NCBI GenBank assembly: GCA_030652115.1
Contig: JAUSBK010000011.1
Coordinates: 62,001-126,000, forward strand
Origin: Coriobacteriia bacterium
GTDB taxonomy: Bacteria; Actinomycetota; Coriobacteriia; Anaerosomatales; Anaerosomataceae
DNA length: 64,000 bases
Direction: 5' to 3'
Positions 15,388 through 27,576 of the stretch are shown here, piece by piece. The stretch's first letter is position 1. Every line of letters begins with the position of its first letter. The notes beneath the pieces are model-generated. The model saw only the letters and a program-made list of their open reading frames with translations. It searched no databases and was not told the origin of the DNA. The position numbers and the translations under genes were made by a program.

Positions 15388-16430
15388 GAGGCGCTGTCGA
15401 CGCTCGCGGGCGGGGCGGCGCAGTTGCGACCGGTCGACTTGGCCGCATAGAGCGATCGGTCTGCTGCCGCGAGCAGCGTCTCGATGCGCCGGGGCGGCGA
15501 GCCTGCCGGATCCTTCGCGACCACTCCGCCGATACTCACCGCGAGCGGGATCGCCTGGCCGTCATCGGTGCGTACGTCGAGCAAGCGTACCGTGTCCGAG
15601 ATGCGGTTACACAGTTCCGCGTACTCATCGGTGTCGGTCTCGGGAGCGATCACCGCGAACTCATCGCCGCCGTACCGGATCACCAGATCGGACGCCCGGG
15701 TCGCCGTGCGCAACGCGTGAGCCACTGCCTTCAACGCCTTGTCGCCCTCGGGATGTCCGAAATGGTCATTGACGGACTTGAACCGGTCCACGTCCACCAG
15801 CATGACCGTGAGGGCGTGACCGTACCGTGCCGACCAGGCGGCCCACTGAGGCAGGTGCGTCTGTAGGGCGCGCCGGTTGTAGAGTCCGGTGAGCATGTCG
15901 TGCGTGGCGTACACAGCAAGACGCAGGTTGTCGCGCCACGTGCGCGACAGCGTGGTCGCGAGCAGTCCGGCGAGTGAATCGGGCGTGTAGTGGTCACCGA
16001 TCGCGTCGACGAGTCGCTGCAGGTGCGCCTGGTACGCCGAGTGGCGCCGTTCGGCCTGGCCCGGCTCCGTGAGGTCGATGAGCTCGCTGAAGACGGGGTC
16101 GATCATATAGAACTCGAGGCGGGCGGCGAGTGCGAGCATGCCGTCGATGTCCAGCTGCTCGAGGTGCACCGGTTGGATCGCCTCGAACTCGCCGTCGAGG
16201 GCGCGCAGACGGTCCATCAGCTCGCCGGTGTCGTTCACCAGGTCGGGGAGCAGGCCCTGTTCCCACGCGTTCATGAGGCCCTGCCACCAACTGGTGTGCT
16301 CCGCCTCGTCCTGTCCGAGTCTCACGAACGTGGACTGGAGCTCGGGCTCCGGGCAGGCGGACGCGAGCTGAGCGTACAAGCTCTCCGCGTGACGGTCCAT
16401 CCGAACGCACAACTCGAGGATCTCGCGCAC
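15384..16430 (-). CDS. Diguanylate cyclase with N-terminal ferritin-like diiron domain
   Basis: A 348-residue protein starting at GTG 16430 behind GAGGGG. Residues ~1-150 are helical and carry a ferritin/rubrerythrin-like metal pattern: Glu16, Glu42-x-x-His45, Glu106, Glu127-x-x-His130. Residues ~170-345 form a GGDEF domain with DxLTGLxNRR and an intact GGDEF motif at 254-258. An RxxD inhibitory site (245-248) lies exactly five residues before it, so it should make c-di-GMP and be product-inhibited. There is no membrane segment. Iron, oxygen or redox sensing through the diiron domain is an inference. It is convergent with lipA (4-base overlap) and divergent from the UPF0280 gene. Confidence 0.87.
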   Translation of the reverse strand: MREILELCVRMDRHAESLYAQLASACPEPELQSTFVRLGQDEAEHTSWWQGLMNAWEQGLLPDLVNDTGELMDRLRALDGEFEAIQPVHLEQLDIDGMLALAARLEFYMIDPVFSELIDLTEPGQAERRHSAYQAHLQRLVDAIGDHYTPDSLAGLLATTLSRTWRDNLRLAVYATHDMLTGLYNRRALQTHLPQWAAWSARYGHALTVMLVDVDRFKSVNDHFGHPEGDKALKAVAHALRTATRASDLVIRYGGDEFAVIAPETDTDEYAELCNRISDTVRLLDVRTDDGQAIPLAVSIGGVVAKDPAGSPPRRIETLLAAADRSLYAAKSTGRNCAAPPASVDSAS

Positions 16431-16526
16431 GGCAATGCCCCCTCATGGCATCATCGGCACCGCGCCGTGCGCGGGTCCTCCGACACCCTCACGGAGTCAG
16501 TCCCGTCGGACTGCTACCATGACTCT

Positions 16527-17258
16527 ATGGTATGGGAGCCACGCAGATACCGCCAGAGTACGGACGCGGACGGCCTCGTCACGTTCGAGGTCCTCCATGG
16601 CGAGACCGACCTGCAGATAAGCGCGCTCGGTGACCTGTCCGCCGAGGCAGCGGCGGTCGTCTCCGCGCTGCGCGAGGATCTCGAGGCGTACATCGCCGCG
16701 CATCCACGCTTCGCCGAGAGCTTCGCGCCGATCGCCGTGGAGCCGGACGCACCGGAGATCGTGCGTGCGATGGCCGAGGCTGGCGCGGCTGCGGGTGTGG
16801 GACCGATGGCGGCGGTCGCGGGCGCTGTCGCCGAACGCGTCGCGCGTGGCCTTTCGGCGCTCTCCGCCGAGGTGCTCGTGGAAAACGGCGGGGATATCTA
16901 CATCGTCGGAAGCACCGCGCGGAGCGTACTGCTGCTTGCAGGAAGCTCGCCGCTCTCCGGACGTCTCGCGGTGAGCGTACCCGGGGATTCACTCCCGTGC
17001 GCGGTATGCACGTCGTCGGGTACTGTGGGGCATAGCGTGAGCCTCGGCTCGGCACACGCTGTGACGGTGATCGCCGGTGACGGCGCGCTGGCCGATGCGG
17101 CTGCAACGGCCGCGGGGAACCTGGTGCACGGCGTGGACGACATCGAGAGGGCGCTCGAGCGGGCGCTTGGCATCGCAGGCGTCCGTGGCGCGATCGTGGT
17201 TGCAGGCGAGCGTGTGGGCGCGCTCGGCGAGGTGACGCTCACGCCCGTTGAGGCGTGA
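16527..17258 (+). CDS. UPF0280 family (ApbE-like) protein
   Basis: A 243-residue protein of UPF0280, a family related to the ApbE flavin transferase fold. Recognisable parts are VAGAVAE, the ENGGDIYI strand-turn, TSSGTVGHSVSLG and ADAAATAAGN. In ApbE the corresponding segments bind FAD and magnesium, but the biochemical role of UPF0280 is not established. The ATG at 16527 is the start closest to the conserved sequence. The gene begins a plus-strand group with DUF2469 and ligA, spaced by about 65 bases. Confidence 0.85.
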   Translation: MVWEPRRYRQSTDADGLVTFEVLHGETDLQISALGDLSAEAAAVVSALREDLEAYIAAHPRFAESFAPIAVEPDAPEIVRAMAEAGAAAGVGPMAAVAGAVAERVARGLSALSAEVLVENGGDIYIVGSTARSVLLLAGSSPLSGRLAVSVPGDSLPCAVCTSSGTVGHSVSLGSAHAVTVIAGDGALADAAATAAGNLVHGVDDIERALERALGIAGVRGAIVVAGERVGALGEVTLTPVEA

Positions 17259-17323
17259 TGCGGTCGGACTCGCCCTGACGGGTCGGGACCGGGCGTGCGA
17301 GGCACGACTGAGAGGGGTTGCGC

Positions 17324-17617
17324 ATGGATAGCATCGACGAACTGGACATGTTCGAAGCGGACCGGCGGCTCGCGCTGTACAACGAGTACCGCGATGCGGC
17401 GAAGTTGTTCAAGTACTACATCGAGACGGAGCTCCGCGCCTACCTCGCCAACGGCGCGGTGGTCGAGCCGGTTTCCACACCGGGCGGCGCGTACTTCAAA
17501 GTGACCCTCACCGACGTATGGATCTACGAGGCCGAGCGCATCAACCGCTTCGTTCCCGAGACCGTCATCTACTCGGTGAACGACGTGCACGTTCAGACGC
17601 TCAAGGCCGAGGAGTAG
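17324..17617 (+). CDS. DUF2469 family protein
   Basis: A 97-residue protein with the family pattern LYNEYRDAAKLFKYYIETE, LRAYLAN, YFKVTLTDVWIYEAERINR and VNDVHVQTL. DUF2469 is typical of Actinobacteria, where it often sits near rnhB or lepB; its function is unknown. It supports an actinobacterial origin for the window. The ATG at 17324 is preferred over the TTG at 17318 because GAGGGG is then 6 bases upstream. ligA begins 9 bases after the stop. Confidence 0.85.
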   Translation: MDSIDELDMFEADRRLALYNEYRDAAKLFKYYIETELRAYLANGAVVEPVSTPGGAYFKVTLTDVWIYEAERINRFVPETVIYSVNDVHVQTLKAEE

Positions 17618-20663
<3,046 letters not shown>

Positions 20664-20667
<4 letters not shown>

Positions 20668-21713
20668 GCCCGGCTCCACGCTTGCTCCTCACGCCCCGGC
20701 TGTGCGACCGCTGCGGCGCCTGCACCACCGCCTGTCCGCGCGATGCGCTCAAGGTCGGCCGAACGTACCTCAAGGTCGACTGGCAGCGTTGCGACGCCTG
20801 CGGTGCGTGCGCGCGCGTCTGCGCGCGCCGGGCGATCGTGTTGCGAGATGGGCCGAAGGCCCGGGGCGCGTCCGGCGCGGCCGCGCCGGCGGCCCATCCC
20901 AAACCAACACCACGGAAGACGACCGACACGCCGCGCAGCGTCAGTGCCGCAAAGCTGCGCGAAGAGCGGGCGACGCGGTCCGTGCCGGCCCCCAAGGGCG
21001 GCGAACGCGGGGGGTTCCAGTGGACGCTCCTCGAGGCAGTTGCGATGCTGTCCGTCACCTTCTCGGCGTTCACCGCGAAGGAGACCGCGGTACGGCTGCC
21101 CGCGGTCAGTTTGATGCCCTCGACGCTGCAGGTCCCCGTGCGCGTGGGCATGCTCGCGCTCTACTACCTCGTTCAGGTGGCGGTCCTCGTGTGGCTGGTG
21201 CGGCGGCGCGGCGGCGATCCGTTCTCGGCGCTCGGGCTCCGCGAAAAGCGCGCGTCGTTCGGCCATGCGCTCGCCTCGGTCGGTCTCGTCGTCGGGGGTC
21301 TCGTGGTCACGCGGCTGGTCACATCGCTCTACGCCTATGTCACGCGGTCACTCGGGCTGATGCCGTCGGCCACGACGGATCTCACGACGATGTTCGGCGC
21401 GAACGCGTCAGGGTTGGTCCTGGCGCTGGCGATGGTGGTGGTGGTCGGACCGCTGGTCGAGGAGGCGGTGTTCCGCGGCGCACTCCTTGAGGGCCTCATG
21501 GCGAGGTTCGGACCGTGGCCCGCGATCGTCGTTCAGGCACTGCTGTTCGCGGCGTTCCATCGCAGCCTGTGGATGCTGTTCCCGACCTTCGCGCTCGGTG
21601 TGGCGCTCGGCTGGTTGGCCCATACGCGTAGCAGCCTCTGGCCGCCCATCGCGCTTCATGCTCTCTACAACGTGATCACTGTTGCGGCCGCGTTCCTCGT
21701 GGCGGGCCTCTGA
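20664..21713 (+). CDS. Ferredoxin-CPBP intramembrane protease fusion
   Basis: A 349-residue fusion. Residues 10-60 are a two-cluster ferredoxin with Cys14, 17, 20, 24 and 43, 46, 49, 53. A charged, Pro/Ala-rich linker (~65-115) follows. The membrane part has several helices and the CPBP core: EEAVFRG (EExxxR), FAAFH and ALHALYN. The fusion would place 4Fe-4S clusters on the cytosolic face of an intramembrane protease, suggesting redox control or electron delivery; this is inference. The frame is continuous and overlaps the upstream CPBP gene by ATGA, so a sequencing join is unlikely. Confidence 0.85.
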
Positions 21714-21804
21714 AGTCACGCTAATGGACGTTCATGTTTCGACCGATTACCCTGTATGCACGGGTAGATGCTCGTGAGGTATCCCACAACGATGAGGGGC
21801 AAGG

Positions 21805-22035
21805 ATGGCAGAATGCGAGTGCCTTCCTCAGTGTCTGTTCTTCCACGATCAGATGGCCGACATGCCGTCGACCGCGGAGCTGGTCAAAGCCAAGTACTGC
21901 TCGGGGCCGCGGGCGGACAATGCCCCGTGCGCGCGCCATATGATCTTCCTGGTGCGCGGCAGCGACGAGGTGCCCATGGATCTCTTCCCGTCGGATGTTA
22001 CCCGTGCCGAGTCGGTGCTCGCCGGTCGCGAGTGA
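21805..22035 (+). CDS. Small conserved cysteine-rich protein
   Basis: A 76-residue protein with Cys4, Cys6, Cys10, and further cysteines in KYCSG and APCARHM. The pattern (CxCxxxC, FFHDQM, MPSTAE, KYCxG, CARHMIF, VP-x-DLFP, RAESVL) resembles small hypothetical proteins I recall next to signalling genes in anaerobes, but I cannot name a characterised family. The cysteine spacing could bind a metal or Fe-S cluster. An AGGGGCAAGG site precedes the ATG. It sits 62 bases before a sensor kinase gene and is probably co-transcribed with it. Confidence 0.75.
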   Translation: MAECECLPQCLFFHDQMADMPSTAELVKAKYCSGPRADNAPCARHMIFLVRGSDEVPMDLFPSDVTRAESVLAGRE

Positions 22036-22097
22036 GCGGGGCGCCCGGTGCCCGAAGCGGCCGACGGTGATCGTTCCGGGATCGTGGGGAGGTGTGG

Positions 22098-23864
22098 ATG
22101 AGCGCCGAGCCTGAACGCGTCGAGGGTGCCGCTGCGGCGCATCGCTCGGACTCAACCCCGCCCGGACCAGCATGGCGATCGTTTGCGCTCGTCGCCCTGG
22201 CGATCCTCGTCGTAGGCGCGATGGCCGTCTATGCGGTGAACGACTACCGCACCGAGCAGTACGAGCGCGCGCGCGAACTGCTCATGCGCGCGGCCGATGA
22301 CGACGCGATCGAACTCCAGCGCTGGCTGGATGAGGGTTCCACCGACGCTGCCGTGATGGCCACACAGTCTGGCGTTGCCGAGCGCTACCTGCGCTGGCAG
22401 AAGGGGGCCGATCCGGAATTCCCGCGGATGCTCTCAGACCGCCTCACTGCCGAGCGCGACATCCGGGGCTACGACTGCATCAGTATGTTCACGCAGAGCG
22501 AGTGGCCGTTCGCGACCTCGGCGGGCGAGCGCTGTGCGGATTCGCAGTTCAAGTGCGCGGACTTCGCGAGCGTGGTCGTGGATTCCGACGAGCCTGCGTT
22601 CGAGGACCACTTCCACAACGGCGTCGGCGCATGGTGCGTGGCGTGGAGCAGCCCGGTGCAGCAGACCGCCGACGGGCCGGTCGTCGGCGTGATCGTCTAC
22701 TCCGTCCAGGTGCACGATGAGGTGGTCGCGGTCCTCGAAGACGAGCCGCTTCCCTACGATTCCTCTCAAGTCGCCCTGGTCGGTCCTCACGGGGACGGGT
22801 TCGACATCATCGGCTCGGCCAACGGGTTCGAACCGGTGACGGTGGGCCGGGGCGAGCAGCTGCATGTGCAGCTTGCTGAGGACATCGTGCACCAGGAATC
22901 CGTCACCCGAACCGGCCCGAACGAGGAAGGTGCGGCGGTCATGGCTGCCGCCCGACGCATCCCGGGAACGGACTGGTTCGTCGCATCGCGCGTCGACATC
23001 CGGGAGATCGAGGGGCCGGTAGTGCGATACGCGATGCTGCTGGGCTCCGCCGCTGTCCTGGCCGTGCTCGCGTTCGGGCTCGGCACGATCATCGTGCGAC
23101 GGATGCAATGGGAGCGCTACCGCGAGCACCTTGCACTTGTGGAGATCCGCGAGGCGCTCGACGCACGCGACCGCTTCATGCGGAACATGAGCCACGAACT
23201 GCGGACGCCTCTGCAGTCGATAATGGGGTTCACGTCGATCATGCTCGCCGGTCTTGCGGGTCCGGTGTCTGAAGAGCAGGAGCGACAGCTCGGCATGGTG
23301 GACGCCTCCTCCAAACGCCTCCTCGCGCTGGTGGACGACGTGCTCGATCTCGACAGGATGCGCGATCACGGCGCGCGCATCCGTGCTACCCGCTTCACAT
23401 CGACGGAGGTCGCCAGTGCGCTGATCGAGGCCATGCGTCCGCTCTCCGAACACAAGAGGCTCGAGTGCCGCCTCATGCACGAGGGCGAGCCGATCCAGCT
23501 CGAGACCGATCGTGACATGGTCGAGCGCATCGTGCTCAACTTGCTCTCGAACGCGATCAAGTACACCGACACCGGGTTCGTTCAGCTCAACGTGCAGCCG
23601 GACGGTCCCAATCATGTGCTGCTCGAGGTCTCGGACAGCGGCCGCGGCATCGCCACCGATGAGCTGGACCGCGTGATGGACGAATTCCATCAAGTGCTCG
23701 ATCCCGAGGGTGCCAAGCCCGTTGGCATCGGCCTCGGCCTGGCGATCAGCAAGCGGATGGCCGAAGTGCTGGGCGGGGACCTCTCGGTCTCGAGCACGCT
23801 CGGTTCCGGCTCCACGTTCCGTCTGCGCATCCCGCGTGTGCACGCCGAGGTACATCGCGACTGA
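22098..23864 (+). CDS. Membrane sensor histidine kinase with extracytoplasmic sensor domain
   Basis: A 588-residue kinase. The ATG at 22098 follows GGGGAGG. A membrane helix near residues 25-45 and a second near 310-335 flank an extracytoplasmic domain of about 265 residues, possibly Cache-like, with several cysteines (YDCISM, ERCADSQFKCADF, GAWCVAW). HisKA has SHELRTPLQ with phospho-acceptor His366. The HATPase part shows NLLSNAIKYT, DSGRGI and GIGLGLAISKRM. No response regulator is adjacent, so the partner is elsewhere. The upstream small Cys-rich protein may be part of the same pathway. Confidence 0.9.
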   Translation: MSAEPERVEGAAAAHRSDSTPPGPAWRSFALVALAILVVGAMAVYAVNDYRTEQYERARELLMRAADDDAIELQRWLDEGSTDAAVMATQSGVAERYLRWQKGADPEFPRMLSDRLTAERDIRGYDCISMFTQSEWPFATSAGERCADSQFKCADFASVVVDSDEPAFEDHFHNGVGAWCVAWSSPVQQTADGPVVGVIVYSVQVHDEVVAVLEDEPLPYDSSQVALVGPHGDGFDIIGSANGFEPVTVGRGEQLHVQLAEDIVHQESVTRTGPNEEGAAVMAAARRIPGTDWFVASRVDIREIEGPVVRYAMLLGSAAVLAVLAFGLGTIIVRRMQWERYREHLALVEIREALDARDRFMRNMSHELRTPLQSIMGFTSIMLAGLAGPVSEEQERQLGMVDASSKRLLALVDDVLDLDRMRDHGARIRATRFTSTEVASALIEAMRPLSEHKRLECRLMHEGEPIQLETDRDMVERIVLNLLSNAIKYTDTGFVQLNVQPDGPNHVLLEVSDSGRGIATDELDRVMDEFHQVLDPEGAKPVGIGLGLAISKRMAEVLGGDLSVSSTLGSGSTFRLRIPRVHAEVHRD

Positions 23865-23966
23865 TGCCGCCGAACGCCCCCCGTGGTGATCGCCCCGTCG
23901 GGTATGATGTAACGCGTTCCCGCGAGGGTCTTCGTTGCATCACCACTCTGTATGGAGGCACACCGC

Positions 23967-24269
23967 ATGGCGATCACCGAGTCCGACGTCCGTCACGTCG
24001 CGCTGCTTGCACGGCTTGCGCTGAGCGATGAGCAGGTCTCGACGCTCACCGCCGAGCTCGGGGCAGTGCTCGGCCATATCGATGAGTTGCAGCGGCTCGA
24101 TCTTGAGGGCGTGCAGCCCACGGCGCATCCGCTTGCGATGACGAACAACACGCGGGCCGATGTCGTGGTCCCCGGGCTCACCCGGGAGATGGCGCTCAAG
24201 AATGCGCCGGCATCGGATGGACGCGCCTTTCTCATCCCCGCCATCACGGGTGCAGGGGAGGAGTCGTGA
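23967..24269 (+). CDS. gatC: Asp-tRNA(Asn)/Glu-tRNA(Gln) amidotransferase subunit C
   Basis: A 100-residue GatC: DVRHVALLARLALSDEQ, then helix and HIDELQRLDLEGVQPTAHP, ending with GRAFLIP. GatC stabilises the GatA-GatB complex. The ATG at 23967 has GGAGG 8 bases upstream. TATGAT at 23903-23908 is a plausible -10 for the gatCAB operon. gatA starts inside the stop codon. Confidence 0.95.
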   Translation: MAITESDVRHVALLARLALSDEQVSTLTAELGAVLGHIDELQRLDLEGVQPTAHPLAMTNNTRADVVVPGLTREMALKNAPASDGRAFLIPAITGAGEES

Positions 24270-25780
24270 CGATGCTCGATCTCTCCGCTCTTTCCGCACG
24301 TGAGGTGCGCGACGGTATCGCCGCAGGCGAGTTCTCCGCGCGCGAGGCCGCCGAAAGCGCGTATGCCCGTATCGAAGCGCTCGACGGCGACGTGCACGCA
24401 TTCCTGCAGCTCACGCCGGAACTGGCCTTCGCGGCTGCCGAGCGTGTTGACGCGGCCCGTGCCGCCGGTGAGGATCCGCCGCCGCTGGCGGGCGTACCGG
24501 TCGGGATCAAGGACAACATGAACCTGATCGGCACGCGCACCACCTGCGGAAGCCGAATACTCGGGAACTACAAGAGCGTCTACGACTGCACCGCCGTCCG
24601 CCGTCTGCTCGATGCGGGCGCGCTGCCGATCGGCAAGTGCAACATGGACGAGTTCGCGTTCGGGTCGTCCACCGAGAACTCGGCGTACGGGCCCACGCGC
24701 AACCCGTGGGACCTCGAGCGTGTTCCCGGCGGTTCGAGCGGCGGCAGCGCCGCGTCCGTCGCGGCCGGAATGGTGACCCTGTCGCTCGGTAGCGACACGG
24801 GCGGCTCGATCCGCCAGCCCGGAGCGCTCACCGGAACGGTGGGGCTCAAGCCGACGTACGGCCGCGTAAGTCGCTACGGCGTCGTTGCGTTCGGCTCGTC
24901 GCTCGACCAGATCGGGCCCTTCGGTACGTCGGTCGCAGACGTGGCGCTCGCGCTCGACGCGATCGCCGGGGCCGACACCATGGATGCGACCTCCTCGCCC
25001 GAGCCGGTCGAGCGCTACTCGGCGGCGGTCGGGCTGGGTGTGCAGGGCCTGCGCGTGGGCATCGTGCGGGACATGCCCGGGGTGCCCGACACGGACGGCT
25101 GCCTGAACGAGATAGCGCATGTCGTGGACCGTGCGGCGGAGACGTTTGCAGCGCTCGGTGCCGAGGTCGGGGACGTCACGCTGCCGAGCGCCCGGCACGG
25201 TCTGGCCGCCTACTACATCATCGGTCCCGCCGAGGCGAGTTCGAACCTCGCGCGATTCGATGGCATCCGGTACGGCGTGCGCGCCGAGGACCCGACCGAC
25301 GTGCTCGACCTCTACATGCGTTCCCGCGCCGAAGGGTTCGGCCCGGAGACCATCCGGCGCATCATGCTCGGCACGTATGCGCTCTCGGCGGGCTACTACG
25401 ACGCGTACTATGGCCAGGCGCAGAAGGCGCGCACCCGTATCATCGAGGACTTCCGTGCGGCGTTCGAGCACTACGACGTGCTGCTCACGCCCACCACGCC
25501 GGAGGTGGCGTTCCGCTTCGGCGAGAAGGCCGCCGATCCGTACATGATGTACCTGAACGACGTCTACACGATTCCGGTGAACCTCGCCGGCAACTGCGCG
25601 GTGAGCGTGCCTGCCGGACTGTGCTCGAGCACCGGAATGCCGATGGGCCTTCAGCTCATCGGCGACTACTTCGCCGAATCCACGCTGTTGCGTGCGGCAG
25701 CGGCCTACGAACAGGCAGTGCACTTCGACCCGGTGCCGCCGCTCGTGCGCTCGCTCGTGGGCGCGAAAGGCGGTGAGTAG
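24266..25780 (+). CDS. gatA: Asp-tRNA(Asn)/Glu-tRNA(Gln) amidotransferase subunit A
   Basis: A 504-residue amidase-signature enzyme that hydrolyses glutamine and passes ammonia to GatB. The Ser-cisSer-Lys triad is visible: Lys82 in VGIKDN, Ser157 in GGSSGGS and nucleophile Ser181 in SDTGGSIRQPG. The GTG at 24266 overlaps the gatC stop; ATG at 24272 is possible too. The presence of gatCAB implies that Gln-tRNA and/or Asn-tRNA are made by transamidation here. Confidence 0.96.
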   Translation: MTMLDLSALSAREVRDGIAAGEFSAREAAESAYARIEALDGDVHAFLQLTPELAFAAAERVDAARAAGEDPPPLAGVPVGIKDNMNLIGTRTTCGSRILGNYKSVYDCTAVRRLLDAGALPIGKCNMDEFAFGSSTENSAYGPTRNPWDLERVPGGSSGGSAASVAAGMVTLSLGSDTGGSIRQPGALTGTVGLKPTYGRVSRYGVVAFGSSLDQIGPFGTSVADVALALDAIAGADTMDATSSPEPVERYSAAVGLGVQGLRVGIVRDMPGVPDTDGCLNEIAHVVDRAAETFAALGAEVGDVTLPSARHGLAAYYIIGPAEASSNLARFDGIRYGVRAEDPTDVLDLYMRSRAEGFGPETIRRIMLGTYALSAGYYDAYYGQAQKARTRIIEDFRAAFEHYDVLLTPTTPEVAFRFGEKAADPYMMYLNDVYTIPVNLAGNCAVSVPAGLCSSTGMPMGLQLIGDYFAESTLLRAAAAYEQAVHFDPVPPLVRSLVGAKGGE

Positions 25781-25781
25781 C

Positions 25782-27350
25782 ATGCCGAAGGACCGTCTTG
25801 CCGAGGTGCTCGAGCGCTACGAGGCTGTCATCGGCCTGGAGATCCACACCGAGGTCACGGCGACGAACACGAAGATGTTCTGCGGCTGCCCGGTCGCCTT
25901 CGGCGGCGAACCCAACACGCGTGTGTGCCCCGTGTGCCTGGGGATGCCCGGTGCGCTGCCGGTGCCCAACGAGGCTGCGATCGAGTGGACGCTACTGGCG
26001 GGCCTTGCCACGAACTGCGACATCGCGCTGTGGAGCCAGTTCCATCGCAAGCAGTACTTCTATCCGGACATGCCCAAGGACTACCAGATCTCGCAGTATG
26101 ACCTGCCGTTCGCGAGTGGCGGAGCGCTCGAGGTCGAGGTGGACGGCGAGGGGGTCGCGCAGCGTATCGACTTTGGTGGCGCGGTCGCGGCCGTGGGCCC
26201 CGAGGCGCATCCCGAAGACGGCGGCTACCGTGCGACGATCGGCATCACGCGCATCCATCTCGAGGAGGACACCGGCAAGATGATCCACGTTGGCGGGAGC
26301 GAGGGCCGCATCGCCGGCGCCACGCACTCGCTCGTGGACTTCAACCGCGCGGGCACGCCGCTGATGGAGCTCGTGAGCGAGCCCGACATCCGCACGCCTG
26401 AGGAGGCGCGCCGCTTCGCGCAGAAGTTGCGTAGCATCTGGCTCGCGCTCGGTGTGAGCGACTGCAGCATGGAGGAAGGCTCCATGCGCGTGGACGGGAA
26501 CGTGTCCATCCGCCCTCGGGGGGAGACCGAACTCGGCACCAAGAGCGAGGTCAAGAACATGAACTCCTTCAAGGCGCTGCACGATGCGCTTGCCTACGAG
26601 ATCGTCCGCCAGGCCGAGTTGCTCGACACGGGCGGTCGCGTGGTGCAGGAGACGCGTCACTGGGACGCCGGCGCCAGGCGCACGAGCGCGCTTCGCAGCA
26701 AGGAAGAGGCGCACGACTACCGCTACTTCCCGGAGCCCGACATGGTGCCGTTTCGCTTCGAGCCTGCGTGGATCGCGTCGCTGGCCGAGAAGCTGCCCGA
26801 GCTGCCGGATGCGCGTCGCGAACGCTACACGACCGACTTCGACCTGCCCAAGCACGACGCGTCGATGCTGTCTGCCGACTTTGCGCTTGCCTGCTATTTC
26901 GAGGATGCGGTGGCGCTCGCGGGCGTGGACCGCGCCAAGCAGATCGCGAACTGGATGCTCGGCGAACTCGCCGCACTGCTCAACGCCGAGGCGATCGAGA
27001 TCGGCGACACCAGGGTCACCCCTGCGATGCTCGCGGAGATGGTGGGCCTCATCGAGGAGGGCGCTATCTCGGGCAAGCAGGCAAAGGAGGTCTTCGCGGA
27101 CATGGCGGCGACCGGTGACGCCCCCGGCGCCATCGTGGCGGCCCGCGGCATGAAGCAAGTCTCGGACACCGATGCGATCGAATCGGTCGTCCATGGAGTG
27201 CTCGAGGCCAACCCGAACGAGGTCGCGAGCTACCGTGCAGGCAAGACCGGCGTCATGGGTTTCTTCGTCGGAGCCGTGATGCGTGAGATGCGCGGGCAGG
27301 GCAATCCGCAGGTGATCAACGAGGTGCTCAGGCGGATGCTCGGGGGGTAG
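25782..27350 (+). CDS. gatB: Asp-tRNA(Asn)/Glu-tRNA(Gln) amidotransferase subunit B
   Basis: A 522-residue GatB, the subunit that phosphorylates and amidates the mischarged tRNA. It has the family start YEAVIGLEIHTEV, the zinc-site cysteines CGCP and CPVCLGMPG, QKQYFYPDMPKDYQ-like KQYFYPDMPKDYQISQ, SMRVDGNVS and the C-terminal tRNA-binding tail domain ending GFFVGAVMREM. It starts one base after the gatA stop. No terminator is obvious directly after it; the next 170 bases hold no gene I can support. Confidence 0.96.
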   Translation: MPKDRLAEVLERYEAVIGLEIHTEVTATNTKMFCGCPVAFGGEPNTRVCPVCLGMPGALPVPNEAAIEWTLLAGLATNCDIALWSQFHRKQYFYPDMPKDYQISQYDLPFASGGALEVEVDGEGVAQRIDFGGAVAAVGPEAHPEDGGYRATIGITRIHLEEDTGKMIHVGGSEGRIAGATHSLVDFNRAGTPLMELVSEPDIRTPEEARRFAQKLRSIWLALGVSDCSMEEGSMRVDGNVSIRPRGETELGTKSEVKNMNSFKALHDALAYEIVRQAELLDTGGRVVQETRHWDAGARRTSALRSKEEAHDYRYFPEPDMVPFRFEPAWIASLAEKLPELPDARRERYTTDFDLPKHDASMLSADFALACYFEDAVALAGVDRAKQIANWMLGELAALLNAEAIEIGDTRVTPAMLAEMVGLIEEGAISGKQAKEVFADMAATGDAPGAIVAARGMKQVSDTDAIESVVHGVLEANPNEVASYRAGKTGVMGFFVGAVMREMRGQGNPQVINEVLRRMLGG

Positions 27351-27524
27351 GCGGGCAGTCGCAAGGCCGCTGTCTGGGCAGTTGTCGGCGGCGATCGGGC
27401 CGGTTTGCGGCGTGCGAACGCCCCGTGGCGTGTGCATGCCGCCGTTGGTCCTCGCCAGAGAGCGCTAGTCGGTCGATTGCGACCGTTAAGCGCAGATTAG
27501 AGACCGTACAGCGACAAGGACGAC
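27351..27524. other. Intergenic stretch with no recognised feature
   Basis: Between gatB and the palindrome/promoter of the RNA gene I see no conserved reading frame, RNA motif or clear terminator, only GC-rich sequence with minor self-complementarity. Confidence 0.5.
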
Positions 27525-27570
27525 ATTTCGCGAAATCGCCCTTGCACCCGCCCCGGGCATGGTCTAGAGT
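27525..27570 (+). promoter_or_regulatory. Promoter of the structured RNA with an upstream palindromic operator candidate
   Basis: TTGCAC (27542-27547) and TAGAGT (27565-27570) are separated by 17 bases and would start transcription near 27577, exactly where the 5' strand of the RNA's closing helix begins. A perfect 12-base palindrome, ATTTCGCGAAAT (27525-27536), ends 5 bases before the -35 and could bind a dimeric regulator. Binding is inferred from symmetry only. Confidence 0.6.
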
Positions 27571-27576
27571 CGATCT

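Noticed and set aside
23993-25783. 596-residue minus-strand frame opposite gatC and gatA
   Set aside because: Shadow frame of GatC/GatA, low-complexity composition.
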